Origin: Galdieria partita
Taxonomy: Eukaryota > Rhodophyta > Bangiophyceae > Galdieriales > Galdieriaceae
DNA: 64,000 bases
NCBI GenBank assembly: GCA_025991245.1
Contig: BQMJ01000011.1
Span: 234,689-298,688, forward strand
Direction of reading: 5' to 3'
Shown: positions 21,641 to 33,772 of the stretch, piece by piece
Layout: each line of letters opens with the position of its first letter
How positions within the stretch are numbered: the first letter of the stretch is position 1
The notes under the pieces: model-generated
Told to the model about the DNA's origin: nothing
The model's database searches: none
Seen by the model: only the letters and a program-made list of their open reading frames with translations
Position numbers and translations under genes: made by a program

Positions 21641-22678
21641 TTCATGATTACCTTGTTGTGCTTTTATAAGTAACAACATCATCATTCTTTGTTGCGATGA
21701 TGTTCTTTCGTAAAATTGCTGTCTCTGTTTCATATGAATAGAACATGAAATGAGTGAGTCATTCTTATTTTCCTTGAAAAGAATTCTGGTTTGGAACTTG
21801 GGAGATTAGTGGAGCAACGAATACGAAAACCGCGATGTAATAGTTGATAAAGACATACTGATGACTGTAAGACATTAACGACATAGTGTACCGCAAGCAA
21901 TGTTTTCTGTGTACGAATTCTCTCTATTATTCTAAAGATTCTTAAAAAGTCTCCCTTGTACTTGATATCATGAGAAGACAGTCCAGCACTCGAGGATAAG
22001 TTATTGGAAAGATATCTAAATGATCGAGCCTGTTGCATAGTCATGAGATACTATTACATGTAACTCCTCCTTTCCTTGTTTAGATTGTCTTTAACATTTC
22101 AGTGATGCCATTTGTAAGTGCATTCTGGTACATGACTGGTGTCACAAAGTTGTCTAGCACATTAAAGCAAATCTTCATCTACGTATAAAATATGATAATG
22201 AAGAGCAATATCTTCATTATTTGACTGAAATAAAGTGCTAAGGAAATTGTGAAATTGATTTCATCTTAAGATTTCATTGCTTGTGAGTACTTCTATTTCT
22301 TGATGAAACCGATAGATTTATTCTGTTTAAGTCACTTTCAAAAATATGAATAACTCCTTTGAATAACTGAAAACGCATCTTACGTAACTATGACTGGTTA
22401 GAATTGCGCATAGTCTCCAAGTACTTGAGCTCACTTGAGAAATTTTCGTTTACTATCATTGTTTCATCATGACCTTTTGGATTCAGAATATAATCCAACA
22501 ACACTGCCTATCTATCCACAGTCCTTATCACATAACAGAATATGCTATTCTATTACGATGATTGGATTCTGCTCAAGCCTTTCATAAGAAATGAACTCAA
22601 ACACTTCGGTGTTCAGAAGCTCCATCGTAGACTTGAAAATAATACTGCATCGATTTCTCTATCCAAACCAATTCCAAA
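21641..22678. other. Convergent intergenic region
   Basis: About 1 kb between the 3' ends of the sugar porter and the pseudouridine synthase. One 104-codon ATG frame on the minus strand (21730-22044) has no recognisable content and I do not annotate it. No RNA gene or terminator structure is evident. Confidence 0.5.
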
Positions 22679-23921
22679 CTATGCAAGGCTCTTTCTTCTT
22701 ACAAAATGCCCAAACTCTGTTTTCAACTTGGTTACTTCAGATTGTGACAAATCTCTCCATTTTCCTGGTTTTAGGTCGGTAGGTAATAACAAGGAGCCAA
22801 AACGAATTCGTTCCAATGATAATACAACATGACCCACCTAACCACAACCAATAAGACTCTGCAATTTCCACAATTCGATAAACACTAACTGTAAGAAACA
22901 TTCGTCGAATCTGACGTTTCCTTCCCTCTCGAATGACTACGCGAACATAACTGTGGTTCGCATAACATGCAACGGCCTTGAAAACCTAATGTATTCAAAA
23001 AATACAAAAATAATATATATATATTAGGTAAAAAGTGGAACCAAATTGCTTTGCATACGGCTGGAGCTGTCAACTTTTCTTCTCCAGGAAGAAGTATCCC
23101 TCTTCTCAATTTATCCAACGTCTTCTCCTCAATTCTTCCTTGTACACAAACGATGTATTCTTTGGAATGCCCAAACCTATATGATAAAGCTATTACTTTA
23201 AAGTAAGCAAAAATAATGAACAACAGACTTGGGATGGAGCAACTTGTGTATCCAGTTAGTCTCGTTTGTTAATAACAAGAGACCTGTACTAGCTTGGTCT
23301 AAACGACCAACCGGAACCAGACCATCTTTATGGGCATCATTCACTAGATCACAAACTGTTCTTCTACCACGATCATCACTTGCCGTGGTAATAAGCCCAA
23401 AAGGTTTGTTCACCATTACCTAAGCAGAATGGGTATTGATATAGAAAAACAATTAGAAAATTTCCACACCCAACGAAAACAGGATCTCTGGTAGACTGCT
23501 CTACCATCTACTTCAATTAAATCCTTATCTGGTAATATCTAATCTAAGTGAGCATATGAAATTTACAATAAAAGTTTCAACCGCTTGCCTTGGTGCCAAG
23601 AGTAGTAACCACCACACCATTGCATTTCACTCTACCCGAACTGATGAGTTCTTCTGCGTGTCTCCTGGATGCTATTCCACAATTTCTAAGGAACTTTTGA
23701 AGTCTTTCTCCTGTCTCAGCAGTAATAGTATTCCGTCCGATTCCACTGCTAGAAGCACCAGCACAGTAGGTACGACTAGAGAAGTAGTTATTCACTCTTA
23801 AAACACGCAAAGAATAATAATTTCTCCATATTGGTTTGTATAGAAAAAACTCTTTAACAATATTATGGATCCTGTGCGTAGTTTGGAAACTGAGCATAGC
23901 AACTTGAATGAACGTAAACAT
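22679..23921 (-). CDS. Pseudouridine synthase, RsuA/RluB family
   Basis: Six exons: 23589-23921, 23470-23538, 23229-23419, 23059-23176, 22890-22985, 22679-22837; 321 residues. Intron 1 (23539-23588) has a GC donor (AAG/GCAAGC) and is the only non-GT intron I found. The N-terminus is a probable organelle presequence (about 60 residues). An S4 RNA-binding domain follows ([20 protein letters not shown]), then [10 protein letters not shown] and the catalytic motif [15 protein letters not shown] with the nucleophile at about D175. The later exons give [22 protein letters not shown] and [10 protein letters not shown]. It isomerises uridine in large-subunit rRNA in the bacterial relatives, so an organelle ribosome is the likely target. 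Start codons of this gene and the NAC-alpha gene are 96 bp apart. A decayed duplicate of the last exon lies at 19227-19460. Confidence 0.9.
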
Positions 23922-24017
23922 CACAAGAGCTTACGACTCATTGATTGAACTTGTTTCTCTTTGGATTGGGGGTTTATCTGTCGACGTCGTCTTGAGTGAA
24001 ACCTTTTTATAGAAACT

Positions 24018-24895
<878 letters not shown>

Positions 24896-25216
24896 TGAGC
24901 CAATACTTGCAATAGGATCACTCCCTATGAGAAAAATGGATGCTGAGCAGGTTGTGTCTTGTTACCATAAAAAACATTTGTCTTTCAATATGTCTCAAAA
25001 AAAGTTTTATCAGCGTGACCAATCCATCCAGCTACTTCTAAAAGGGCAGAATTTAAGCCAAGGCACTCTTCTCATACAAAACAAAAGGACAAACACACAC
25101 AAAGAGACAAACACAAACACATGCATCTTGGTCGGTATCTGATATCCAATGCGAATCTTCATGAAGACTACGAAAACTTCGCAGTCCTAAGAATGTGCAA
25201 AGGAATGCCTGCCACA
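24896..25216. other. Convergent spacer with A/C-rich low complexity
   Basis: About 320 bp between the stop codons of the NAC-alpha and Alba genes. It contains an A/C-rich run around 25080-25125 (repeated ACAAACACA-like words) that belongs to one of the two 3' UTRs. No gene is seen. Confidence 0.5.
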
Positions 25217-26286
25217 TCAGTAGGCATAGCCGAATTCTCCCCCACCACGAGCTCTGCCTCTACTTGGACCTCCTCTTCCACCTCTTCCATAACTGCCTCG
25301 GCCACGTTCACTTTCACCTCGGAATCCTCCACTTCCACGGCCTCCTCTCATTCCACCTCTTCCACGAGAACCCTGCAAGAATCTCATAAAAAAAGAAATA
25401 TCAATTGACTATTCCTTCTTACTCTTGCACGACCACGAAAAGGTCCACGCCTATCTCGTTCTACAAACTCCACGTCGTCTTCCATGGGAGGTGGTCCTCG
25501 ATGACCTCCTCCACCTCTAAAACCACCACGTCCACGATAGAACTCTGTACCTGAAAAGGAATAAGAACATACCAAGTTAAGAATGGCAAAAATATGTAAA
25601 CGTCTGTTCACTCACCTCGACCACCTCTAAAACCACCGCGTCCACGTCCTCTTCTTCGTTCTGAGAAGAAGGAACTATCCACGTGGTTGCCTATTGTCAC
25701 GTAGATTGACCAAAGATAACTCAAAAACCAACTCAAACTTACCAGAATACTCCTCTGGAGCTTGGTAACCCGGAGAACGAGTGTCCAAGCCTCCCCGTCC
25801 CAACTGAATAGTCAGACAGGAGACTGTGCGCGAAGTCTCAATAGGCTATTGCCAACAGTTGAACGTACATCATATGTAAACAAATACATTTTACTTACAT
25901 CCAAACCTTCTTCCAAGGGTTCCCAGCGGTCTTCTATAGTCACGGAGCTCAAATCCGTCACCTACATACACTGTTAGAGTGCACTCATACATAGCTACTC
26001 GGTTTTGCATACCTGCTCCAATTTTGGAACTTTCCGTTTCAAGATTTCTGCTACCGTTATAGCTTTATTGATAGCATTACCCAGTCCAACAATTTCTACA
26101 GTAGTCTTTTCCTAACCAAATCAAGGCTTAGGGTTTTGAATATAGTGACTTGGAAAATACCTCTTGAAGTAACTTGACTGCATAATCCACATAAGCTGGC
26201 ACTTTACCCGCCGCAGTTATTCGTATTTGATTGGGCGGTGTTTGACCTGGACTTTTGGCACGCTCTACTCTTCTATACTTTTCCAT
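25217..26286 (-). CDS. Alba-domain RNA-binding protein with RGG tail
   Basis: Seven exons: 26161-26286, 26013-26111, 25899-25961, 25743-25845, 25616-25690, 25423-25550, 25217-25372, with introns of 49-65 nt; 249 residues. The Alba fold fills about residues 10-75 (PPNQIRITAAGKVPAYVDYA, VEIVGLGNAINKAITVAEIL, KRKVPKLEQ). The C-terminal half is an RGG/RG domain spread over the last exons (RRGRGRGGFRGGR, GRGGMRGGRGSGGFRG) ending EFGYAY. Alba-RGG proteins bind RNA or RNA:DNA hybrids and are linked to RNase P/MRP-related complexes, mRNA storage or R-loop control in plants and protists. Arginine methylation of the tail would be expected. It is intron-dense for its size. Confidence 0.92.
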
Positions 26287-26650
26287 GTTCTCTCACGTTG
26301 AAAGTTTCGGAAACTACCAAGGATTCGATGGTCCAAGCTCAATAAAAAGGATCGAAAAGAAGCGCAGTCACTTAGGCGGCCACCTGCCTAACGTTTCCCC
26401 ACGTCTTCACCCAACAACAAGGAATTGATATACATTATTGTACAATTTGGAGTAAAAGTTTTTAAGAAATCCTTTAATGGACAGCGCGTCTTATTTCGAA
26501 TCCTACAAAAGTCATTGTACAAATATCTACATGTAAACTGTCACGATAATGTAAATACATATCCATTAAAATATATACATCTATGCCAACCCACTGTACT
26601 CAAAAAATGAAAAGTAGCATTAGAGCAGAATACTTTTCTCAAATAGTAAC
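26287..26650. other. Intergenic spacer
   Basis: About 360 bp between the Alba start codon and the stop of the coiled-coil gene, both minus strand. It should contain the Alba promoter. No gene or repeat is recognised. Confidence 0.5.
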
Positions 26651-27760
26651 TCAAGTAACATTTCCATCATAGTCTTCCTGAATTCTTAGTTGCGATACTC
26701 GTGGGCTTGGAGGTATCATATCATTGGAATGTTGTTGTTCTTCTGAGTCGTACTGTAAAACATCATTCTCTGACGGTATCGACTGAAGAGATAAAGTGTC
26801 TCCAGTAAGAGATGAAGCCTTATGACGACCACTTGTTGTATCAGGACCTGATAATCCAAGAGAGTCAACTGGTAAAGTTAACTTGAGTTTCCGATCCTTT
26901 AAAGAATGGTTAGAAGTCGACTCTTGTTCCTTTGTGACTTCATTGGAATAGCTCACGCGAGTATCGAGAGCATCAATATCAGCCTCCGTTTGAGCAGATA
27001 CATACAAAGCACCACTCTCAGGACGTGGCTGAGAGTGAAAACCACGTTTTGAAGGATACGAAACCTTATCCGTTGATTTGTACAACTTAACATCTTCAGC
27101 TGAATAATATGTTGTTGGGAATGAGTAGCTCGACTCCAACTGAACGGCAAGATGGGCAGCTGTAGCAATTTCTCCAAGGACCTGACGAAGATAGCCTATT
27201 TCACTATCCTTCTGCTTAATTTGTTCCTCCTTCTGCGAAAGAACTTCTTGTAACCTCTTCAACTCCTTTTCAAGCAGTAACTTATCCTTACTGACGTTTC
27301 TGCTTTCTTCAAGCGTACCTGTGCTTGCCTTGGTATAATTATTGCCTTCTGAATCAGACGCGAAAGTTGTTTCACTCTCTTCATTATAAGGAAGAAGCTT
27401 TGCATCCTCCTGTTCATCTACCACTTCCCTTTTAGAACCCTGTCCCTTCCATGATGCTTCGACTTGTTTGTTTTTAGTGGGAAGCTTGGCCTCTAACTCT
27501 TCACTACTGTTTTCTCTTTCCTTTGTAGAGTGAAAAGTCAACTCGGAGAAATGGTCACTATTCGTGTCAATGCTACTCGAATTAGTATGAAACTTGCTAT
27601 CTTCCACGGCTACTGTTGTCTCTGTGTTTTTCTTGGAACCTATTGGACGTAGCCTCCAAAAATAGGGCGGGGGCTTTCTATTATCACTTGACTGACTAAC
27701 AGCTAAACGTTGGTTCAAACGTAAACGAGCACGCAACTGTTCCTTGGACAATGATGACAT
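26651..27760 (-). CDS. Unknown Ser-rich protein with central coiled coil
   Basis: Intronless frame of 369 residues with an ATG at 27758-27760. I do not recognise it. The N-terminus is basic (SKEQLRARLRLNQRLAV), followed by a long Ser/Thr/Glu-rich disordered stretch. A coiled coil with clear heptads lies at about 160-205 (LLLEKELKRLQEVLSQKEEQ). Another Ser-rich disordered stretch ends the protein. There is no signal peptide or membrane segment. The composition suits a scaffold or cytoskeletal adaptor. It is divergent from the SET-domain gene, 209 bp between ATGs. The open frame, its length and coding-like composition make it a real gene; no function can be given. Confidence 0.75.
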   Translation of the reverse strand: MSSLSKEQLRARLRLNQRLAVSQSSDNRKPPPYFWRLRPIGSKKNTETTVAVEDSKFHTNSSSIDTNSDHFSELTFHSTKERENSSEELEAKLPTKNKQVEASWKGQGSKREVVDEQEDAKLLPYNEESETTFASDSEGNNYTKASTGTLEESRNVSKDKLLLEKELKRLQEVLSQKEEQIKQKDSEIGYLRQVLGEIATAAHLAVQLESSYSFPTTYYSAEDVKLYKSTDKVSYPSKRGFHSQPRPESGALYVSAQTEADIDALDTRVSYSNEVTKEQESTSNHSLKDRKLKLTLPVDSLGLSGPDTTSGRHKASSLTGDTLSLQSIPSENDVLQYDSEEQQHSNDMIPPSPRVSQLRIQEDYDGNVT

Positions 27761-27969
27761 ATATCACAGACAAGTTTTCTCTATTTGGCTCATAAGAATA
27801 AATCACCAAAAAAAGAGATATTGAATTGTAACCCAACAAATCGAACTGATTTAATATGAAAAGAAATGAAACAACACCGTATATAGTTTGACTAGGAAAT
27901 TCAGAGTATGCCGAAAAAGTAAGAGTGCAGTGGTAAAAAATCTACTCATACATATAATTGCTTGTTTAG

Positions 27970-29454
27970 ATGCATATGTTGTGTTGTTTTGGCTTTGTTC
28001 TTGTTTCATGTCATTCTTTTGAATCAGTTTATAATTGCAGTAATCGATTCACATCAATACATCATATGGTGTTGTTCCGTTCAGTGGATCGTTTTTTGAC
28101 GAGACTTCACAACTATTTCTTTGAGACAACAGTCAGTGGAAAGGAAAAGCTGAGACAAAATGATATTCTTCGTTTGTATGTTTTAACAAGTTTGAAAAGG
28201 TTTGTCTTATTCTGTTCTTTGTTACTCTGTTTCTGAGAACGTACCGCCAACCAGAGATGGAAAGAAAGCAGCAGACTTTTTTTCACGTATAATGGATGGC
28301 TCAGAATCCATAGATAGAGTCACTCAAAAAAAATTTGAGGAGTTTTTGCCTTCGTCTGAAGAACAAAAAGAAATATTGGACCGAAATGTATGGGAACAAG
28401 TTCTTAATATACTTAGCGCTTTAGATATTTGCGCCAGGAAACAACCTTATCTACCTTATGGGTCGCTTGCCTTATTGGAGAAGCCTCGTTTCCCTGAACC
28501 CTTGCCTGATCCGTCTGATTTAATAAGCTTTGCAAACCGAGTAAGGGCGGGACAGCTGAATGCTCGTTCAGGAGAATTGATTTCGCTCTCTTCAAGTAAT
28601 AAGGAATTGCAAACTGTGGATCGACAAATACTGCAAAATGATAAGAGAATAAAGCATTATGTACCAACAGAGCAAGATTACGAAGAAATAAGCCGTCGAA
28701 TAGAGAACGAGTTGGGATTCATGGTCTATAAAGCGACTTCAACTATACCCGATGCAGGTCAAGGTTTATTCATTCAAGGTCAATGTACGGTTGGCTCTGT
28801 TGTGGCACTTTATCCAGGAATCGTGTATTTTCCTTCAGAATGGGAAAGTAAGAAATGTTTTTCGATCCCTTGAATATGAGGTTGTGAATTTTCTCTCTTT
28901 CTCTAGAATTACCGGGCTATCCATATGTAAGCAAATACAATGTACATCTAGTAAAAAGACAAGATGGAGTTATCATCGATGGTAAACCATACGATGATCA
29001 AACACAAGTGTTTCAAGGACAAAGACCCGAAATTGCTTGGGAACGGATCAATCCTTTTGCCTTGGGCCAATATGCCAATCACCCTCCCAAAGGAACGGAA
29101 CCAAATATAATAGCTCTATCTTTTGATTATCCTTTATACAGAATGTCACCAGCAATGAAAGTCTTAGTTCCTAATCGTTACCTGATAGATGAAGAAGAGC
29201 AAGAAAAAGAATGGAGCTCCAATATCTCCAAACTAGAAGATGCGATGCATTTTGGAAAAGACCGAAAGAGCCGAGTTATGAGGGGAATGGTTATTATTAC
29301 ACTAAGAGATGTAGAAAATGAGGAGTTGTTTATCAATTACCGTTACAATCCTTTTGCATCCCATCCTGAATGGTATTGGGATCCTTCTCCTGAAGAAACA
29401 CAGTGGCTTATAGAGGATCGTCAGAAAGGAGAAAGAACCAATTTCTTTTCCTAG
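27970..29454 (+). CDS. SET-domain protein, SETD9-like
   Basis: Three exons: 27970-28199, 28255-28847, 28907-29454; 456 residues. Intron 1 is set to a GTTTGT donor and the CCAG acceptor at 28254. An alternative GTATGT donor at 28175 also keeps the frame but makes a longer intron. The start may instead be the ATG at 28066. The SET part lies in the C-terminal half: DAGQGLFIQGQCTVGSVVAL (the opening beta strands), DGVIIDGK, then NPFALGQYANHPPKGTEPN (the NHxx pseudoknot-type segment) and NEELFINYRYNP (the ELxxDY equivalent). This order resembles animal SETD9, an uncharacterised putative lysine methyltransferase. The N-terminal 200 residues are helical and family-specific. The SET call is firm; SETD9 orthology is probable. 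Confidence 0.8.
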
Positions 29455-29684
29455 TATATGCACGGAGTTAGACACCTAGAAGAAGTGAGTAATAGTTGTA
29501 AGCTTTGTACTACTTTGAATATAAATTTTGGTGAAGCATAGGACAATTTCAGAGTAATGCTAGAATAATAAGGAATGGTATCAACATGGGTAGCGTCTGT
29601 TTGTGTTGGAATTTGCTCATCATTTCAACGGTCGATAATAGAAATGTATATAACCTAATAGATTTTTCTACTTACTTTTTTCAG

Positions 29685-32629
29685 TTACATGCTTTTGATC
29701 TTTTCTACATATTCTTCTGCAATGTTTTGAAGTTGCCGATTCTTTGATACAATAGGCAAGACAACGTGCAACATAAATGTAGTAATTTCGATGGAATCCA
29801 AATTTCGAGAAAAGAAACCGTCTCGTCCTTGAAGAATATCATCCAATACCTGCTTCAGCTTTTCAATCCGCGATGGAAGTTCGGTTGCTTGAGTGCTGCA
29901 AAGTTTGTCGATGTAACACAACATCAATTTTCTAAACTCTTCCTTTGAGTTTAGGATGCTAGCACTTGCCTATTAAAAATGAACATTAAGATTATCAACT
30001 ATACGAAAAACCTACCATCATGGTTTCTAAATGTGCAAGAGTTTCTAGCAAGACTTTTGATGGCTTCATATTGGATATTTTCGGAGCCGCCACCTTTCCA
30101 ACCATTTTGCGAAACCATGTCAATATGTTCCGTTGAGGAATACTTTCATATTCCCCTTGATTTGAAAAGTTGATGTGGAAAAATTCTGAGTGAATAAAAG
30201 AGTCGTCTGCAATACTAATCCAATTTCCTAAATTGCGTTGAAATAAATAAGAGTTTCCATTGTATAAAGTAAGACAAATATCTTCTTGCTTAGAAACAAG
30301 AGGTGGATAGATGACAGGTTGTCCCATCTTTTCGAAAACTTGTTCAGGTAATATAGGTAATACCGATGCTCTTAGAACCAAGTGGACTTGTGGCAAACGG
30401 TAAAGTGACATTTCTCCATTAACTAGAATAACAAATAAATATCCCTTCAATACTTCCAACATATGTGGGCGAGCATTCAAAAACATAGGAGCATAAAGCC
30501 GAGAACCATAAATGCTAAAAAGATGCAAAACATTGTCGCTAGTAATCGCAGTATATAACGTGGATGTTTCCCCAGCCAAGGCAATTGTCTGTACATTCTT
30601 ACCTAACGCTGCTTCCCATAATATTGTATCGTTTGAATAACAATACAAGTCGTTATTTACGAATCGAAGGGATATCTTTGCTTCTTCATTTATGCTCCGA
30701 TGTTTACTCCATTCCATAGGAAATGGTGGTAACTTGTAATGACTATCCAGTGTTCCTTGCGAATCAAACAACCAAGCCTCTGCCAATGTTGGAGTATAGG
30801 ACTCCAGCTTTTTACGAAAGCGTTGCACAAAAAAGTTCACGTCATCGGTGGTAGAATCTTCTTCCCTTGTCTGCTCTTTAATCCAAGAACTATTTCCATG
30901 TTGACGACTTTGAAATTGCTCCGATTTAAGGCTAGCATGGGTGTCCGAAGTTGTATCAACAGCTACTATGTTCTTATAGTCATTCATATGGCCATTTAAG
31001 TTTGTTCCAATAGGTTCTGTATGATGATTTACTTCGAACGTCACATTTGAGTTTCTTGCAACAAAATTGTCTTGTGGGTTGGAGGTAGAAAGACATTTGG
31101 GTAGAATTCGTCTCTTTTTACCTACACTGTATTCATGCTGTTCTTGTTGTAATGACGGTTGATATGCACCACTCATTTTATCCTTCTCCACAACATGGTC
31201 TTGAGAAGATAACACTTGATGTGTTTGAAAATGTCCCTCTTGTATACGTTTTGCATATAAATCCTCCATTTCAAGTTGTACTGTGGATTGAGTCAAAGGA
31301 ACGTTTTCGTAATTGGCTCCCAATTTACTACGTACTTCATCGAAAACTTCTTTTTCTTCTTTTGCTGTCAAGACATATCCCAACTCCTCTTCTGCAAAGT
31401 GAAAATACAAAGGAGGTCCATTTGCTGATGAAGCAATTAAACTATAGCCATCTGGTGACCAACCAAGATCAAATATAGGACCTTCGCAAGCGTTTTTCAA
31501 GACAAGCAAAGCTTTGGAAGACTTGGAAACCCAAACTACAAGAGTACCACTAGCTGTTCCCATTGCAATCGCAGTATATGCCTCATTTCCAATAGTAACC
31601 TGTTCGTCCTTTTTCGATTTGTACATTCGTTGAGAATAACGAACACAGAAAACAGGAGCTGAAGTCTTAAAATACTCTGGTTTGTCAAAGTTGCATTCAC
31701 GACGAAATAATACAGCTGCATGCGCACGTTTATCGTGATGGACTGCTAGACAATTTGAACAAACAAGTTCTCTGCCACATGGTGACCAATCCAGCCTATA
31801 AAACAAGCTTTTTTGATACTAGAAATGTCTTTCAACTTTGCTCATTATATTCTTAAAGAAAAATACTAACCTCTACGGTTCTTGACTCTTTGAATATCTC
31901 CCGAATTTCTTTCTCTACTCTCCAATCACTCGTCTTCCAAATCAAAACCGCCAGGTCTTCTCCGTGACTGGCAAGAAATCGACCAGTAGGGTCAAAGGAC
32001 AAGCCTTTTACAAAGCTTTCGTGTCCCTGAAGACGTGTTACTATTGTGTCCGATCTAACGTTCCATACGATAATAGTATTATCTACACTACAAGAAGCTA
32101 ATAGCTCCCCACAAGGTGACCAGGCCACACCAAGTACGTCATTACTATGACCTGACAGTTTACGACCTCTCCAGTTTTCTAGTGGAGTAGGTTCCTTACT
32201 TCCAAAAGGACTATAGCCTTTTCCTTCTTCTTTGTGATAGATGAAAACAAGAAAATCGTCTCCTGCTGACGCCAAAAACTGTCCTTGAGGTGACCAACGA
32301 ACCATATTCACAGAACGACTATGATATGAAAGTGAAGCTGCAAGAGCATTTTGCAGAATACTGGTAATGTTATTTTTATCAGATGGGTGCTCTTCTGAGT
32401 TGGTTTCTTCTATGTTGGGTAAGCTAACGCCCGTTTCTTTCTCCTTGTCAACACCATTTTGTTCTGCAATAGCGAGTGACTGTAAAAACCATATTCTCAC
32501 AATACCATCACATCCGCAAGTAGCAATTCTAGGATTATCCTGAACATTTTGAATATCTATAGAGAAAATATGGGGTTGACCTTGTCGAACTCGGTGCGCC
32601 AACCAGTCAGGATGTAAAGCTCTTCCCAT
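29685..32629 (-). CDS. HIRA: HIRA-type histone H3.3/H4 chaperone
   Basis: Three exons: 31871-32629, 30016-31818, 29685-29969, with introns of 52 and 46 nt; 948 residues. Intron 1 uses the CTAG at 31819-31820; a nearer TATAG loses the frame. The N-terminal half is a seven-bladed WD40 propeller (IATCGCDGIVRIWFLQSLAI, MVRWSPQGQFLASAGDD, GVAWSPCGELLASCSVDNTI, GLSFDPTGRFLASHGEDLAV, LDWSPCGRELVC). The B-domain region and the C-terminal Hira domain follow (TLAEAWLFDSQG, then LAGETSTLYTAITSDNVLHL and PMFLNARP). Single-copy HIRA binds Asf1 and UBN1-like partners and deposits histones independently of replication. Length is close to that of animal and plant HIRA. Confidence 0.94.
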
Positions 32630-33254
32630 TCAAAAAATTAAATGATTTGCCTTTCTATTAGCAGAATGATGGTACTAAGGAGAAGCCTAGTCGCAAGTTC
32701 CGACAAAGAATATGAAACAACGCATCACATACGCACATATTTTTTTGGAAAATATAAAACCCTACGACAAGTTTGATTTCTTTTTTGGTTACTTGATAAG
32801 AAGAGGATAAGATTGCTTTTGACAAGTTATTTCACGTGTTCATCTGCTCGTATAATTGGTTAATCAGAAAAATCCCAAGACTGTTCGAAAAAATCTACGA
32901 AGTTTTCTGAATAAAGTTTCAAGTTATATCTGTTCAATAAAAAAGGCTTGTTGACTTATACGAAGATATCGCTTCTTGTCTACTTAAGGCTTTAGGTTTA
33001 AATATCCATGAGGGACCAGAAGCAACTTTCAATGGGGAAAATAAAGTTCTATTTACAACCTTATCTGTGAACCCATTTGGTGATCAGTAGCATGAAAAAA
33101 CAATTGAATCATAGGCTAAAACTGTTGATTTTACAGAAACAAATAACTCGAACTTTGCAACAACGAATCAGTCAGTCACGAGAGATTTGGAAGCAATGGA
33201 CTTTTACAGTGACAAGCAGCTAGAGTAAAATACAAATAAAGGCAGTTCAAGAGA
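32630..33254. other. Intergenic, with a short coding-like fragment
   Basis: Upstream of HIRA. A 47-codon plus-strand stretch (32950-33090) reads like protein (ALGLNIHEGPEATF, then VLFTTLSVNPFGDQ) but has no start and is closed by stops on both sides. It may be a relic of a gene I cannot name. A short ATG frame follows at 33091. No complete gene is present. Confidence 0.35.
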
Positions 33255-33772
33255 TGCCTTCCACTGTTACTGAAATGGGATTCTATCCACATCCTATTGA
33301 CTATGACATTTTCCAAGTGTTGTTTCCAAAGGTTTTTATTAGAAATCTCAGCAATGCATCATCTTTCTCTTTATTAGAGAAGATACTTCTAGGATCACTT
33401 TAAATGTATGCGCCACTGGATTGTTTATTTTCTTCCAAATGTCGCATATTTGAAGGAATCGTTGCTACACGACTTGTTTTGATGCTATCGTCAAAAGTAC
33501 GAAATGAGTTTAGGGAGTTGTTGGGTAGATCGTCTGCCATATGGAAAGAAATGAAACTTCCTATCAATGAACCGTCACCTCTTCCTTACGTGAAGTCGGT
33601 TAGTGGCGATGAAACGAGGAGTGAATCAAACAAGATTCTCAAAACCTTTGGAAGTAATGAATGGAACAGGTTTATTCAAGAACAATTCATTTTGACAGAG
33701 TTTATTTTCCAGTAGAAGCCAATTCTCATAGTCCGGATATTATGTTCAAATTACAATCTCCCGTAGAAAAAT
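33255..33772 (+). pseudogene. Broken relic of the subtelomeric NTPase family
   Basis: The plus strand codes a protein fragment closely similar to about residues 387-557 of the NTPase at 39434-41536. Shared words include SSKCRIFEGIVATRLVLMLS, SSKVRNEFRELL, KEMKLPINEPSPLPYVKSV and SRSESNK. It carries an in-frame TAA at 33401-33403, where the intact gene reads through, and a frameshift near 33685, after which the homology continues in another frame (HFDRVYFP, NSHSPDI). No Walker motifs, start or 3' end are present. It lies in opposite orientation to the intact family members. It is a recent dead copy: only two clear lesions and high residual similarity. Confidence 0.92.

Noticed and set aside
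21730-22044. A 104-codon ATG frame between the sugar porter and the pseudouridine synthase
   Set aside because: Composition is not protein-like, no motif is recognised, and it lies in the convergent 3' region of two genes.
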